This document shows, piece after piece, positions 51,752-60,360 of a DNA stretch of 64,000 nucleotides (the first letter of the stretch is position 1; each line of letters opens with the position of its first letter). The notes below the pieces were generated by a model that saw only the letters and a program-made list of their open reading frames with translations, searched no databases and was not told the origin of the DNA. The position numbers and the translations under genes were made by a program. Origin of the DNA: Prevotella sp. Lineage in GTDB: Bacteria; Bacteroidota; Bacteroidia; Bacteroidales; Bacteroidaceae. Where the stretch lies: NCBI GenBank assembly GCA_017460515.1, contig JAFUAY010000035.1, positions 1 to 64,000 on the forward strand, read 5' to 3'.

Positions 51752-52951
51752 TTACAATCCCAGCTTCTTGCGTATATTCTTGGGAATAGCATTCTTGTTG
51801 ATGAGGAAGTCCATCGTATTGGCGGCGATGAAGTTCTTGGTCATATACCAGATTCCCTTGTAGTCGCCAGTTTCGCCCCAAGAATTCTTCACCATATAAT
51901 ACTCCTTGCCGTTCTGATCCTTGGCGACACCAAAGATCAACATGCCGTGATCATCAGTCAGTTCCCAGTTGTCGAAGCGCTCCTGACGCAACTCCTGTGT
52001 CGGAACAATTTCAGGAACTGTGCAACCCAGCGAGTCAATAATGTCACGTTTCTTGGTAGTAGTCAATTTCAACCATTTTGCCATATCGCTTCCACGAAGG
52101 CTCTGAGCAGCTTTTCCGTCAACGGCATAGGCAAGACCTGAACGTGTAAAGCCATCCTCACTCACATCACCGCCCCAGGCAATGGTATAGCCCTGATTGA
52201 TGGCATTGTCGATGACCTGCATCATCTCGTCCATCGGCAGGTTATAGCTGAGAGGGAAACGCCAGTTATCCTGTACCTCAACAGCAAAAGCGGTATAGAA
52301 AGGATGGTGAGTATAGCTGGTGATGCTCACGTAGTCTTCCAGATTGATACCCAGCGACTGAACGAAGCTCTTCGGTGTGTATTTCTTGCCCTGATACTCA
52401 AACTCTTCGGGACACTTACCCAGGTAGGCGTCAAGGATGCCCTGCAAGCCCACTTTCCATTGGTTGGAGATCTTCTTGGCTGAGCTCTTTGAAATAGCTG
52501 CCACATAAGGCTCCAGCAGCGAGAAGAACTCATTGAAATTGTTCAGCGAGTCGCCATAAAGCGAACCGGGGAAAGGCATCGCGCCTTCAGGACAAATACC
52601 GAAGTCCTTCAACGTGGCAAGCACATCCTCAGCAGAACCGCCTTGTGAGAACTGGCAGTCACCATGATAGCGAACCACCTGAGTAGCGCGAGCCATATAG
52701 GTCTTGTTAGCCACAAACGACTCGCAAAGGTCGTACTCTTTACCCGTGGCCTTCAGGATCTCCGCCTCAAAGAAGGAGAGGGTAGAGTAATCCCAGCAGG
52801 TACCCGAACGGTTCTGGTCTTTGATACCGGTTATCTTATTCTCTTTGATGGTGGTAAACACCGGTTTGTTTGATTTTACTGAGTCTTTTTCCTCAGCTTG
52901 TGCACCAAGGGCGAGCATCGCCATGAGTGCAAGTGATAAGATTTTCTTCAT
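51752..52951 (-). CDS. C1-family cysteine peptidase (PepC/bleomycin hydrolase-like), exported
   Basis: 399 residues. Signal peptide ILSLALMAMLALGAQAEE (cut after AQA), unlike cytosolic PepC. Papain-type residues: Cys in NRSGTCWDYSTLSFFEAEIL, His in DDHGMLIFGVAKD, Asn in YMVKNSWGETGDY. Probably digests peptides in the periplasm. The region upstream (52952-53033) holds TTATTTCGTTATGCCG-like units repeated three or four times. Confidence 0.9.
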   Translation of the reverse strand: MKKILSLALMAMLALGAQAEEKDSVKSNKPVFTTIKENKITGIKDQNRSGTCWDYSTLSFFEAEILKATGKEYDLCESFVANKTYMARATQVVRYHGDCQFSQGGSAEDVLATLKDFGICPEGAMPFPGSLYGDSLNNFNEFFSLLEPYVAAISKSSAKKISNQWKVGLQGILDAYLGKCPEEFEYQGKKYTPKSFVQSLGINLEDYVSITSYTHHPFYTAFAVEVQDNWRFPLSYNLPMDEMMQVIDNAINQGYTIAWGGDVSEDGFTRSGLAYAVDGKAAQSLRGSDMAKWLKLTTTKKRDIIDSLGCTVPEIVPTQELRQERFDNWELTDDHGMLIFGVAKDQNGKEYYMVKNSWGETGDYKGIWYMTKNFIAANTMDFLINKNAIPKNIRKKLGL

Positions 52952-53033
52952 ACTATTTATTTATTATTGCGTTTGTCGTGATGATGTTTATCGTTATTTC
53001 GTTATGCCGTTATTTCGTGATGTCGTTATTTCG

Positions 53034-54443
53034 TTACTCTTTATTTGAAGCCATGAATTCCTCCAGTTCGTCAGGATGATAAGGAATACGCTTCGAGCCC
53101 ATAAAACGACATCCGTCCTTCGTGATGAGCAGGTCGTCTTCAATACGTATTCCGCCAAAGTCCTTATAGGTCTCCAGCTTGTCAAAGTTCAGGAATTCCT
53201 TACAATGACCGCTGGCTTTCCAGTCGTCTATGAGTGCAGGAATGAAGTAGATGCCAGGTTCATCGGTAACCACGAAGCCTTCCTCCAATCGTCGACCCAT
53301 GCGCAGGCAGTTGGTACCAAACTGTTCCAGGTTCGGACGCGTCTCCTCGTCAAATCCAACGTAAATCTGTCCTAATCCTTCCATATCATGCACGTCCATA
53401 CCCATCATGTGACCCAATCCGTGAGGCAGGAACATCGCATGAGCTCCGGCTCTTACAGCTTCTTCCGTATCGCCCTTCATCAATCCGAGCTCTTTCAGAC
53501 GGTCAGTCATGAGTCTGCATACAGAGAAGTGAACGTCAGCATATTTCACGCCCGGCTTTGCCACTTCGAGCACGTGGTCATGACAAGCTTCCACAATTGA
53601 ATAGATTTCAAGTTGACGCTGGTTGAACTTACCATTGACAGGCATCGTACGCGTATTATCGGAGCAATAGTCGTTGAGTTCGCATCCTGAATCACAAAGA
53701 GCTAAGCGACCGTCTTCCAATAATGCATCTGAAGGACACCCATGCATAATCTCTCCATGTTGGGTGAAGATGGTGGCAAAGCTTACGCCTTGTGACAACG
53801 AACGTGCAATACCGTCAACCTGTCCGCCAACAAACCTCTCGGTGACGCCCGGACGAATCAGCAGCTGAGCAGTTGTATGCATAGCGTAACCCACATCACA
53901 GGCACGATCGATAGCTTCTATCTCCTGCGGCTCTTTGGTGGCGCGCATCTTCACTACCGCCTTAATCAGGTTCAGCGATGCTTTCTCCTTCTGTTGTGAA
54001 GGATGAATGCCCAAGAGGTCCATAATCTGGATCTTCGTGTCGTGGCGATAGGGAGGCAGGAAGTGGATGGTTCTTTTGGTTGCGACACAGTCGCAACATA
54101 CTTGACTAAGTTTAGCCATTGGAGCCGTCTTCGCGACACCTACCTCGGCAGCAAGGTCGGCAACCGATGGTGTATAGCCCATCCAAACGATATCTTCAAC
54201 ATCTATATCATCGCCAAACAATATCTCTTCGTTGTTGTCTACATCAATGACGCCAACGAGGCCATCGCGATGCTGTCCGAAGTAATACAGGAACGACGAG
54301 TCCTGACGCATAGGAGCATAGCTGTTGGCAGGATAGTTGGCAGGAGCCTCGTTGTTACCAAACAATATGATGATTCCTTCTCCTACTAACTTCCGGAGTT
54401 GCTCTCGTCGAGAAATGTAAGTATTCTTTGAAAACATAGTCAT
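53034..54443 (-). CDS. pepP: Xaa-Pro aminopeptidase (M24 family)
   Basis: 469 residues. N-terminal creatinase-like domain (RREQLRKLVGEGIIILFGNN, FLYYFGQHRDGLVGVID) and C-terminal pita-bread domain with metal ligands: two Asp around LALCDSGCELNDYCSDNTRT, His in FLPHGLGHMMGMDVHD, Glu in VVTDEPGIYF and in GGIRIEDDLL. Releases N-terminal residues before proline. The actual start may be the ATG at 54437 (MFSKNTYISRREQ). Confidence 0.93.
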   Translation of the reverse strand: MTMFSKNTYISRREQLRKLVGEGIIILFGNNEAPANYPANSYAPMRQDSSFLYYFGQHRDGLVGVIDVDNNEEILFGDDIDVEDIVWMGYTPSVADLAAEVGVAKTAPMAKLSQVCCDCVATKRTIHFLPPYRHDTKIQIMDLLGIHPSQQKEKASLNLIKAVVKMRATKEPQEIEAIDRACDVGYAMHTTAQLLIRPGVTERFVGGQVDGIARSLSQGVSFATIFTQHGEIMHGCPSDALLEDGRLALCDSGCELNDYCSDNTRTMPVNGKFNQRQLEIYSIVEACHDHVLEVAKPGVKYADVHFSVCRLMTDRLKELGLMKGDTEEAVRAGAHAMFLPHGLGHMMGMDVHDMEGLGQIYVGFDEETRPNLEQFGTNCLRMGRRLEEGFVVTDEPGIYFIPALIDDWKASGHCKEFLNFDKLETYKDFGGIRIEDDLLITKDGCRFMGSKRIPYHPDELEEFMASNKE

Positions 54444-54459
54444 TATAGTTTTAACTGTG

Positions 54460-54467
54460 CAAAGTTA
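54460..54467 (-). promoter_or_regulatory. Putative -7 box for pepP
   Basis: Minus strand TAACTTTG 17-23 bases before the start. Confidence 0.5.
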
Positions 54468-54527
54468 CGAATATTATTTCAATTTTCCATACATTTTACC
54501 AACTTATTTGCACCTTTGATGAAATCA

Positions 54528-55331
54528 TCAGTTCAAACTATAGGTATGAACGCTGGAGTCTTGTGCTGAAGGCAGGTAGTTGATTCCCCACCAGCACATC
54601 TGAAGCAGTACGAACGAGATGACAAGCATGATGTAGGCCAACCGGGAATTCTGTCGGGGGAGTTGTCGGTAGTGTATATATAAAAGGTATGCAAACCAAG
54701 TGATGGCAGCCCAAGTCTCCTTCGGATCCCACGACCAGTAGTGTCCCCAGGCCTCCTTTGCCCATAATGCACCAAAGAGCATGCCGATGGTCATAAAGGA
54801 CAAGCCAACGTAAACCAAATCATCCAAGCCCCCTAAGTTCTTGTCCACGTTCAGCTCCCGATGACTCCCTAACTTAGGCGACAAAAGGAGGAATATTGCC
54901 ATCAGCGTTGCCACCCCAAACACGGCATAGGCAAACATATAGACAATGACGTGAGGTGCGAACCAAGGACTCTGTAGCGCGGGCATCAGAGTCTTGTCGT
55001 GAATCTCCGGCTTGAAGATGTTCACACAGATAAACACGATAGCCAATAGGGTAGAAAACGACAGAATCCACTTGTATTTCCAACGAGAGTAGACGATAAC
55101 ACCTGCCAAGGGAAGGAAGAATGAATACCAAAGACGTGTCTCGCCCATCGTTCTAAGTGGCGGACGCTCAAGCGATATCCACATCATCAGTATAAACGAA
55201 AAGAACACCACAAGTCCGATGACAGTCGATGTGTAGGCTACTACCGTTTTATCCCTCCACGCGGCCCATGCTCCAATCATCCAAAGCAGTACCGCAGTTG
55301 CTGCATAATATATAAAATAACTCCAATCCAT
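54528..55331 (-). CDS. ccsA: Cytochrome c maturation protein CcsA/ResC-like
   Basis: 267 residues, about eight membrane helices, with the heme-handling WWD-type motif in AWGHYWSWDPKETWAAITW and conserved His in LQSPWFAPHVIVYMF and YLLYIHYRQL. System II cytochrome c assembly: brings heme to the outer face for attachment. Pairs with the ResB-like gene upstream (gap about 67 bases, filled with short CTCTCAA repeats). Confidence 0.92.
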   Translation of the reverse strand: MDWSYFIYYAATAVLLWMIGAWAAWRDKTVVAYTSTVIGLVVFFSFILMMWISLERPPLRTMGETRLWYSFFLPLAGVIVYSRWKYKWILSFSTLLAIVFICVNIFKPEIHDKTLMPALQSPWFAPHVIVYMFAYAVFGVATLMAIFLLLSPKLGSHRELNVDKNLGGLDDLVYVGLSFMTIGMLFGALWAKEAWGHYWSWDPKETWAAITWFAYLLYIHYRQLPRQNSRLAYIMLVISFVLLQMCWWGINYLPSAQDSSVHTYSLN

Positions 55332-55339
55332 ACTAAACT

Positions 55340-55398
55340 CTCTTAACTAAAGTCTCTCAACTCTCAACTCTCAACTCTAAACTCTCAACCCTTGACTC
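55340..55398. repeat. CTCTCAA-type short tandem repeats
   Basis: Seven or eight copies of a seven-base unit, mostly CTCTCAA with variants such as CCCTTGA, between the resB stop and ccsA start. On the transcribed strand this is a purine-rich run (TTGAGAG). Confidence 0.7.
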
Positions 55399-56322
55399 TC
55401 AACCCTTAACTCCTCCCTTGACAAACATGAGTATCGCTCCTGCCAGCATCAGATAGATACCCGTATACACATACGGCAGCCACGGGTCGCTCACCAGTTC
55501 GAGTATCGATGTCTGGCTCATAGGTCCTAATTGTGTATCGTAACCATACTGATAAATCTTCCATCCATCCACTTCAAACGGGTTGTTCACATCTACCGTT
55601 GTATGGATATTTTTCCCCGATTTGGTCAATATTTGTATCTCTGAGGCAAACCGTTTGGGCGAACCGTCATCATAGGTCTCCATGATAAACTGTTTCAACT
55701 CGATAGCAAGCGGTAGCTCACGGATTGCATTCTCCTTTGTCAGCGCGCGCCATTCCGGTTCACCCACTACCGTGATCATCTTCAGTCGCTCCATATCAGC
55801 ATTGCCAAGCGTAGCTGTTGTCATGGCCAGGAACAATCCTAAGTGGGAAAGCAGTGAGAACGGGAAACCGGTAAACAACTGACGAAAGGAATGGAAGTGC
55901 CGTATCTTGTTGATTTCTGCTTGTATCTGCTTGAGAATGACCAATCCCAGAATCACAGCCATATACACATAGATAAGCACGAAGGGCCAGAATGTCAGCA
56001 TGTTGTTCAGCCACGTGCCGTCAACCGTCTGGCGAGTCAATCCCATGATGGTCGTTAAGACTACCGCATAAGCCAACACCGGTATAGCGGCCTGATAAGT
56101 GCTGATAAAGCGGAAAGCATATACCTTCTTGCGGAACAGGAACAGTGAAATGATGATAGCAAGGAATAGGGCCATCACTATACCATTGGCTGGCCAGGCG
56201 AAAGCATCCCAATCAACGCCTCCTACGCTTAATTCTAGCAGCATGCCCGCAATGATCAGGCCTCCTCCGATGAGGAAGCCTTCTTTCATTGTCCAAGGCT
56301 TATTCCAAATGTTTATATTCAT
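55399..56322 (-). CDS. resB: Cytochrome c maturation protein ResB-like
   Basis: 307 residues. Four membrane helices (IGGGLIIAGMLLELSVGGVDW, IVMALFLAIIISLFLF, AIPVLAYAVVLTTIMGL, FVLIYVYMAVILGLVIL), the GFPFSLLSHLGLFLAMTTAT segment, a periplasmic domain (GKNIHTTVDVNNPFEVDGWK, IYQYGYDTQ), and a last helix (VYTGIYLMLAGAILMFV). The periplasmic VNxPxxxxGxxxYQ pattern is typical of ResB/Ccs1. Works with CcsA to ligate heme to apocytochrome c. In related genomes the pair often serves NrfHA nitrite reductase; that operon is not in this window. Confidence 0.9.
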   Translation of the reverse strand: MNINIWNKPWTMKEGFLIGGGLIIAGMLLELSVGGVDWDAFAWPANGIVMALFLAIIISLFLFRKKVYAFRFISTYQAAIPVLAYAVVLTTIMGLTRQTVDGTWLNNMLTFWPFVLIYVYMAVILGLVILKQIQAEINKIRHFHSFRQLFTGFPFSLLSHLGLFLAMTTATLGNADMERLKMITVVGEPEWRALTKENAIRELPLAIELKQFIMETYDDGSPKRFASEIQILTKSGKNIHTTVDVNNPFEVDGWKIYQYGYDTQLGPMSQTSILELVSDPWLPYVYTGIYLMLAGAILMFVKGGVKG

Positions 56323-56350
56323 ACCTTTTCTATCTTTTCTCTAACAGGTG

Positions 56351-56383
56351 CAAAGGTACAAAAAAAAGAGGAAAAAAACAAAT
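56351..56383 (-). promoter_or_regulatory. Promoter for resB-ccsA
   Basis: Minus strand ATTTG (complement of 56379-56383), 20 bases, TACCTTTG (complement of 56351-56358), about 30 bases before the resB start. Confidence 0.75.
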
Positions 56384-56429
56384 TATTTTGCCTTTTTCCT
56401 CGTTGCTGTAACGTTAATTTTTTACTACC

Positions 56430-58172
56430 TCAACGTCTTCCTCCAGGACCGCTCGTTCCCCCCATACTGTTGCCTCCCGTATAGCTTGTGAGCGAGACGC
56501 TGTTTCCCCCTTCAACAGTTCCGTTAGTGATGCCGAGACCTCCAAAATAGGATGTGCCGTTGCTGACGGTGATGTCCGACGAGAGAGTCGGCTGGCTACT
56601 ACCGCTGACCACGAGCCCTGAGCCGCCACTCGAAGGCGTCTTGAACGAGAAAGTGTTATTGCCAATGGTTAGCGCATACCAGGTATCACTGTTCCACGAT
56701 GCACTCTGATAGCAGGCTTGTGTCAAACTGCTACCGTTCTCAAGTCCTCCTACGGCAACGATTGTTCCCCCCGTCACGTAGAGTTTGTAGCCGCCCTCAG
56801 TATTAGCGTCGATAGCCACTTCCGGTTGTCCTGAACAGACGGCATAGATCACGCCACCTTTGATATAGCAGTTGCCGTTGGCATCAAGTCCATCGTTATG
56901 CTGTCCCTGTGCATAAACATATCCGCCGCTGATTGTCATCGTGCTCTTTGAATTGATAGCATCGTCGTAGGCATAGCTAGCCACCTCTCCACCAGTAATC
57001 GTCAGTTCTTTCTTCGTCTCGATACCCTCACCATTTGTTCCGCTGGTGCGCACCCAGATTCGTCCGCCGCTGACAGTGATATTGCCGTCGGCCTTAATAC
57101 CTTTGGGCGACGAGGTATCGTTATTGCTCTTAAACTGTCCGCCGGTGGTGACTATATAGACATTGCCCCCATTGAACAACGCTTCCATATCCGTGCTGAT
57201 GCCCTTGCCGCCTGAGCCGGTGCTCTTCAACCGCAGTTCTCCTCCGTTTACCGTCAGGACGGAATCACACTTCATGCCAGCAGCACCCTTTGCCTCTGTG
57301 TCATAGGTTCCGTTACCGGTAGTGATGACAGTCGTCCGTCCACCGTTTACGATGATGTGGCTCTCGCTGTTGATACCTTTCGCAGCTGCTGCCGTCACCT
57401 CTACGTTGACAATACCGCCATTGATGAAGATGCCGTCATTGGCTTTGATGCCGTGATTGGCAGTCGACTTCACATAGACGTTGTTTCCCTTACGGAATAC
57501 GATATAATCTGCCGAATGGATACCATTGTTCGAATTACCTGTGACGCTCAGCGAACCGCTACCGTTGAAAAGCAGCTTGCCCTTGCAATACAGCGCTCCC
57601 TTCTGACTACCTCCTGTTCCGTCGGTCAACGTGTTGGACGTTCCATCAACCAGGATGATGAAGGCGCGCTTGCCGCTCAACAGGTTCAAGGCAGCCGAAT
57701 CAGGGTTCGTGATGTTGACCCCATTGAGCTTAACGGCATATTTCTTGTCGCCCAGTACGGTGAAAGAACCGTTGCTTGTCGTTCCGCTCAACACGTAGCA
57801 TACCTTTTTCGTCTCGCCGTGATTGGCAGTTATGTGACCTCCATTGACCGTTACCTCAACGCCGTTTTCAGTCTTTGCCGTGGGGTTCGAAAGGTCGATG
57901 CTCACCTCTGTGGTGAAGGTATTGTTCTCCAGTGCATCCTCTTCTTCCGGGAAATACTCGCTGGCACTATTCGTAGGTTCAGCACTCGTCTTGTCGATGT
58001 CTACGCTGAAAGAAGCCAACTCGCCCGATGCTACTGAGCTGCCTCCGTTCGTCTGCCAACCACCATAATTAATAGTACTATATTCGCTAAACGGATCGTC
58101 AGCCGAGCAGCAGGTTATCACGCTTAATGATGCTACGAGCACCGCAATTGTCAAAATCTTTTCCATATTCAT
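56430..58172 (-). CDS. Beta-helix surface lipoprotein (carbohydrate-binding domain family), first paralog
   Basis: 580 residues. Lipoprotein-type signal (IAVLVASLSVITCCSADD). A long parallel beta-helix follows, made of repeated strand-turn units such as GGHITANHG, INGGIVNVEV, VNGGRTTVIT, ISGGYVYAQGQHNDGLDANG, and CYIKGGVIYAVCSGQPEVAI. The C-terminal ~100 residues (SSGGSGLVVSGSSQPTLSS to TSGPGGRR) are shared with the divergent paralog at 58419-60326. Role probably in binding surface or diet polysaccharide, or in adhesion; no catalytic site seen. The two genes diverge from a 220-base region containing paired repeats. Confidence 0.82.
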   Translation of the reverse strand: MNMEKILTIAVLVASLSVITCCSADDPFSEYSTINYGGWQTNGGSSVASGELASFSVDIDKTSAEPTNSASEYFPEEEDALENNTFTTEVSIDLSNPTAKTENGVEVTVNGGHITANHGETKKVCYVLSGTTSNGSFTVLGDKKYAVKLNGVNITNPDSAALNLLSGKRAFIILVDGTSNTLTDGTGGSQKGALYCKGKLLFNGSGSLSVTGNSNNGIHSADYIVFRKGNNVYVKSTANHGIKANDGIFINGGIVNVEVTAAAAKGINSESHIIVNGGRTTVITTGNGTYDTEAKGAAGMKCDSVLTVNGGELRLKSTGSGGKGISTDMEALFNGGNVYIVTTGGQFKSNNDTSSPKGIKADGNITVSGGRIWVRTSGTNGEGIETKKELTITGGEVASYAYDDAINSKSTMTISGGYVYAQGQHNDGLDANGNCYIKGGVIYAVCSGQPEVAIDANTEGGYKLYVTGGTIVAVGGLENGSSLTQACYQSASWNSDTWYALTIGNNTFSFKTPSSGGSGLVVSGSSQPTLSSDITVSNGTSYFGGLGITNGTVEGGNSVSLTSYTGGNSMGGTSGPGGRR

Positions 58173-58196
58173 AGTCGTTATTAATTGATTTCAATG

Positions 58197-58263
58197 CAAA
58201 AGTACATGACACTTCTCATCTCTCAAAATTCATTCAGCGAAAGTCATGATTCGTTCAGCGAAA
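58197..58263 (-). promoter_or_regulatory. Promoter with paired LytTR-like sites for the minus-strand beta-helix gene
   Basis: Minus strand: TTTCGCTGAACGAA (complement of 58250-58263) and TTTCGCTGAATGAA (complement of 58229-58242), 21 bases apart start to start; then TTTTG (58224-58228), 19 bases, TACTTTTG (58197-58204). The direct-repeat pair ends 24 bases before the -7 box. Confidence 0.7.
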
Positions 58264-58326
58264 AGCAAAGGATGCCGATAATGATACTGTTCACTCTATT
58301 TTCGCATGACAGCTACACACATCGGG

Positions 58327-58394
58327 ATTCATTGAAAGAAAATGGCGTTTCATTGAAAAATTTTTCTTCGTTTAATGAATAATTCGTATTTTTG
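58327..58394 (+). promoter_or_regulatory. Promoter with paired LytTR-like sites for the plus-strand beta-helix operon
   Basis: ATTCATTGAAAGAA (58327-58340) and TTTCATTGAAAAAT (58348-58361), again 21 bases apart, then TATTTTTG at 58387-58394, 25 bases downstream of the second copy. The half-sites have the same orientation relative to their gene as those on the other side (consensus wTTCryTGAAnrAw). Confidence 0.7.
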
Positions 58395-58418
58395 CAAGCG
58401 AAATTAATCTATTTTTCT

Positions 58419-60326
58419 ATGAATATGACAAGAAAGATTTATACAACCATCATCGCGCTCATGCTGACGATAGTAGCATGCGGCCAAACGCTGAACGTCA
58501 AGGTGGGCAGCGTTGTTTATCAGTTTCCATCAGCCCAAACAGGTGAGATGACCTATGCCGACGGTAAGACGGTCACTATCATGGGCAAGACCTTCACCCT
58601 TACCGACATCACGGAGATGACTGTTGATGATAGCGAGGTTACCAACAACGCTGTCAGCATCAGCTACGAAGGCACGTCGGCTTCGGTTACCGTGGCTGGC
58701 AATGTGGCCCAATACGTCACGCCTACAGTGAATGGCGCCCATGTGACCATCTTGCAAAGTAATACCGATGCCGTTGACGGTGATGAGATTACCTACACGC
58801 TGTCAGGCACCTCTACCGATGGCGAATTTGCATTGGGTGGCTCCTACAAATGTTCTGTTGCATTGGCTGGCGTGACGCTGACCAACCCCAGCGGAGCAGC
58901 TATCTACATCACAAACGGCAAACGCATTCAGATCAGCGCGAAGAAGAACACCATTAATACGTTGACCGACGGAGCGAATGGTGAGCAGAAGGGCTGTATC
59001 TATAGCAAGGGACAGATCCAACTGCAGGGCAACGGAACGCTGAACGTCGTTGGCAAAACGAAACACGGCATCAAGAGCGGTGACTATATCGAAGTGAAGA
59101 ACCTGACGCTCAACATCACGTCGGCAGTTGGCGACGGCATCTCCTGTAATGAGTACTTCCTGATGGAGAGCGGAAACGTCAGCATCAGCGGTGTGGGCGA
59201 CGACGGTATACAATGTGATCTGGACGGAACAACCAATACCGGCGAGACCACCAATCATGAGGATGAAGACTCTGGCAACATCTACATTCAGGGCGGTACG
59301 CTGACCATTGCTACTACGGCAGTAGGTTCGAAGGGCATCAAGGCTACGGGTACACTGTTTGTCAACGAGAGCAGCAGTTCTACTACGCTCAACGTGACCA
59401 ATTCGGGTGGCGTGGACACCAGCGACAGCACTGACCTTGCTGGCAGCGCTTGTCTGAAGAGCGACATCGCTATCAACATCGCCGGCGGAACACTCACGCT
59501 GACCAATACCGGTCAGGGCGGACGCGCTATCAATAGCGATGGTACGCTGACCATCAGCGGCGGCACCATCACAGCCAAGGCTCAGGGCTCTAACTACGGA
59601 TCATCAAGTGGCGGAGGTCGTTGGGGCAGCACCACCTCATCCAGTCATAAATATGCGAAAGGCGTGAAGGCCGACGGCAACATTGTCATCACGGGCGGCA
59701 CGATGATCATCACCTCGGCTAATCATGAAGGACTGGAATCAAAGGGTACTATCGACATCAGCGGTGGAGAAATCTATGTTCAGGCAAGCGATGACGCCAT
59801 CAATGCAGCCAGTCATCTGACAGTCAGCGGAGGCTACGTGTGCGGTTATTCCACCGGCAACGACGGACTTGACTCCAACGGAAATATGTATATCAAGGGT
59901 GGTGTGGTTTACGCCATCTGTTCAGGCAGCCCCGAAGTAGGCCTCGATGCCAATACCGAAGGTGGATATAAGCTCTACCTAACCGGCGGAACCGTTATCG
60001 CCATTGGCGGATTGGAGAACAACAGCAGCCTTCAGCAGGCTTGTTATAATGCATCTTCATGGAGCAAGAGCACTTGGTATGCTATCACCGTCGGTCAAGA
60101 GACCATTGCTTTCAAAACCCCATCAAGTGGCGGCTCAGGCATCGTGGTATCCGGCTCAACACAACCTACGCTCAAATCAAGCGTCAGCGTGAGTGGAGGC
60201 ACAAGCATCTTCAATGGTATGGGTTATCTGAATGCCACCGTCAGCAACGGTTCTACGGTGTCGCTGAGCAGCTATACAGGAGGCAACAGCGGTGGCGGTC
60301 CTGGCGGTGGTGGAGGTCGCTGGTAA
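58419..60326 (+). CDS. Beta-helix surface lipoprotein, second paralog
   Basis: 636 residues from ATG 58419 (a second ATG is at 58425). Signal peptide IIALMLTIVACGQTL with lipobox IVAC. An N-terminal ~100-residue domain (VKVGSVVYQFPSAQTGEM, KTVTIMGKTFTLTDITEM) is not found in the first paralog. The beta-helix has the same strand units (LTISGGTITAKAQGSN, ITGGTMIITSANHEG, LTVSGGYVCGYSTGNDG, MYIKGGVVYAICSGSPEVGL). The chain ends in GGPGGGGGRW. First gene of a transcript with the sensor kinase (34 bases on) and LytTR regulator. Confidence 0.83.
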   Translation: MNMTRKIYTTIIALMLTIVACGQTLNVKVGSVVYQFPSAQTGEMTYADGKTVTIMGKTFTLTDITEMTVDDSEVTNNAVSISYEGTSASVTVAGNVAQYVTPTVNGAHVTILQSNTDAVDGDEITYTLSGTSTDGEFALGGSYKCSVALAGVTLTNPSGAAIYITNGKRIQISAKKNTINTLTDGANGEQKGCIYSKGQIQLQGNGTLNVVGKTKHGIKSGDYIEVKNLTLNITSAVGDGISCNEYFLMESGNVSISGVGDDGIQCDLDGTTNTGETTNHEDEDSGNIYIQGGTLTIATTAVGSKGIKATGTLFVNESSSSTTLNVTNSGGVDTSDSTDLAGSACLKSDIAINIAGGTLTLTNTGQGGRAINSDGTLTISGGTITAKAQGSNYGSSSGGGRWGSTTSSSHKYAKGVKADGNIVITGGTMIITSANHEGLESKGTIDISGGEIYVQASDDAINAASHLTVSGGYVCGYSTGNDGLDSNGNMYIKGGVVYAICSGSPEVGLDANTEGGYKLYLTGGTVIAIGGLENNSSLQQACYNASSWSKSTWYAITVGQETIAFKTPSSGGSGIVVSGSTQPTLKSSVSVSGGTSIFNGMGYLNATVSNGSTVSLSSYTGGNSGGGPGGGGGRW

Positions 60327-60360
60327 TAGGAAACCGCATCCTTCTATTCTGAAATTACTC

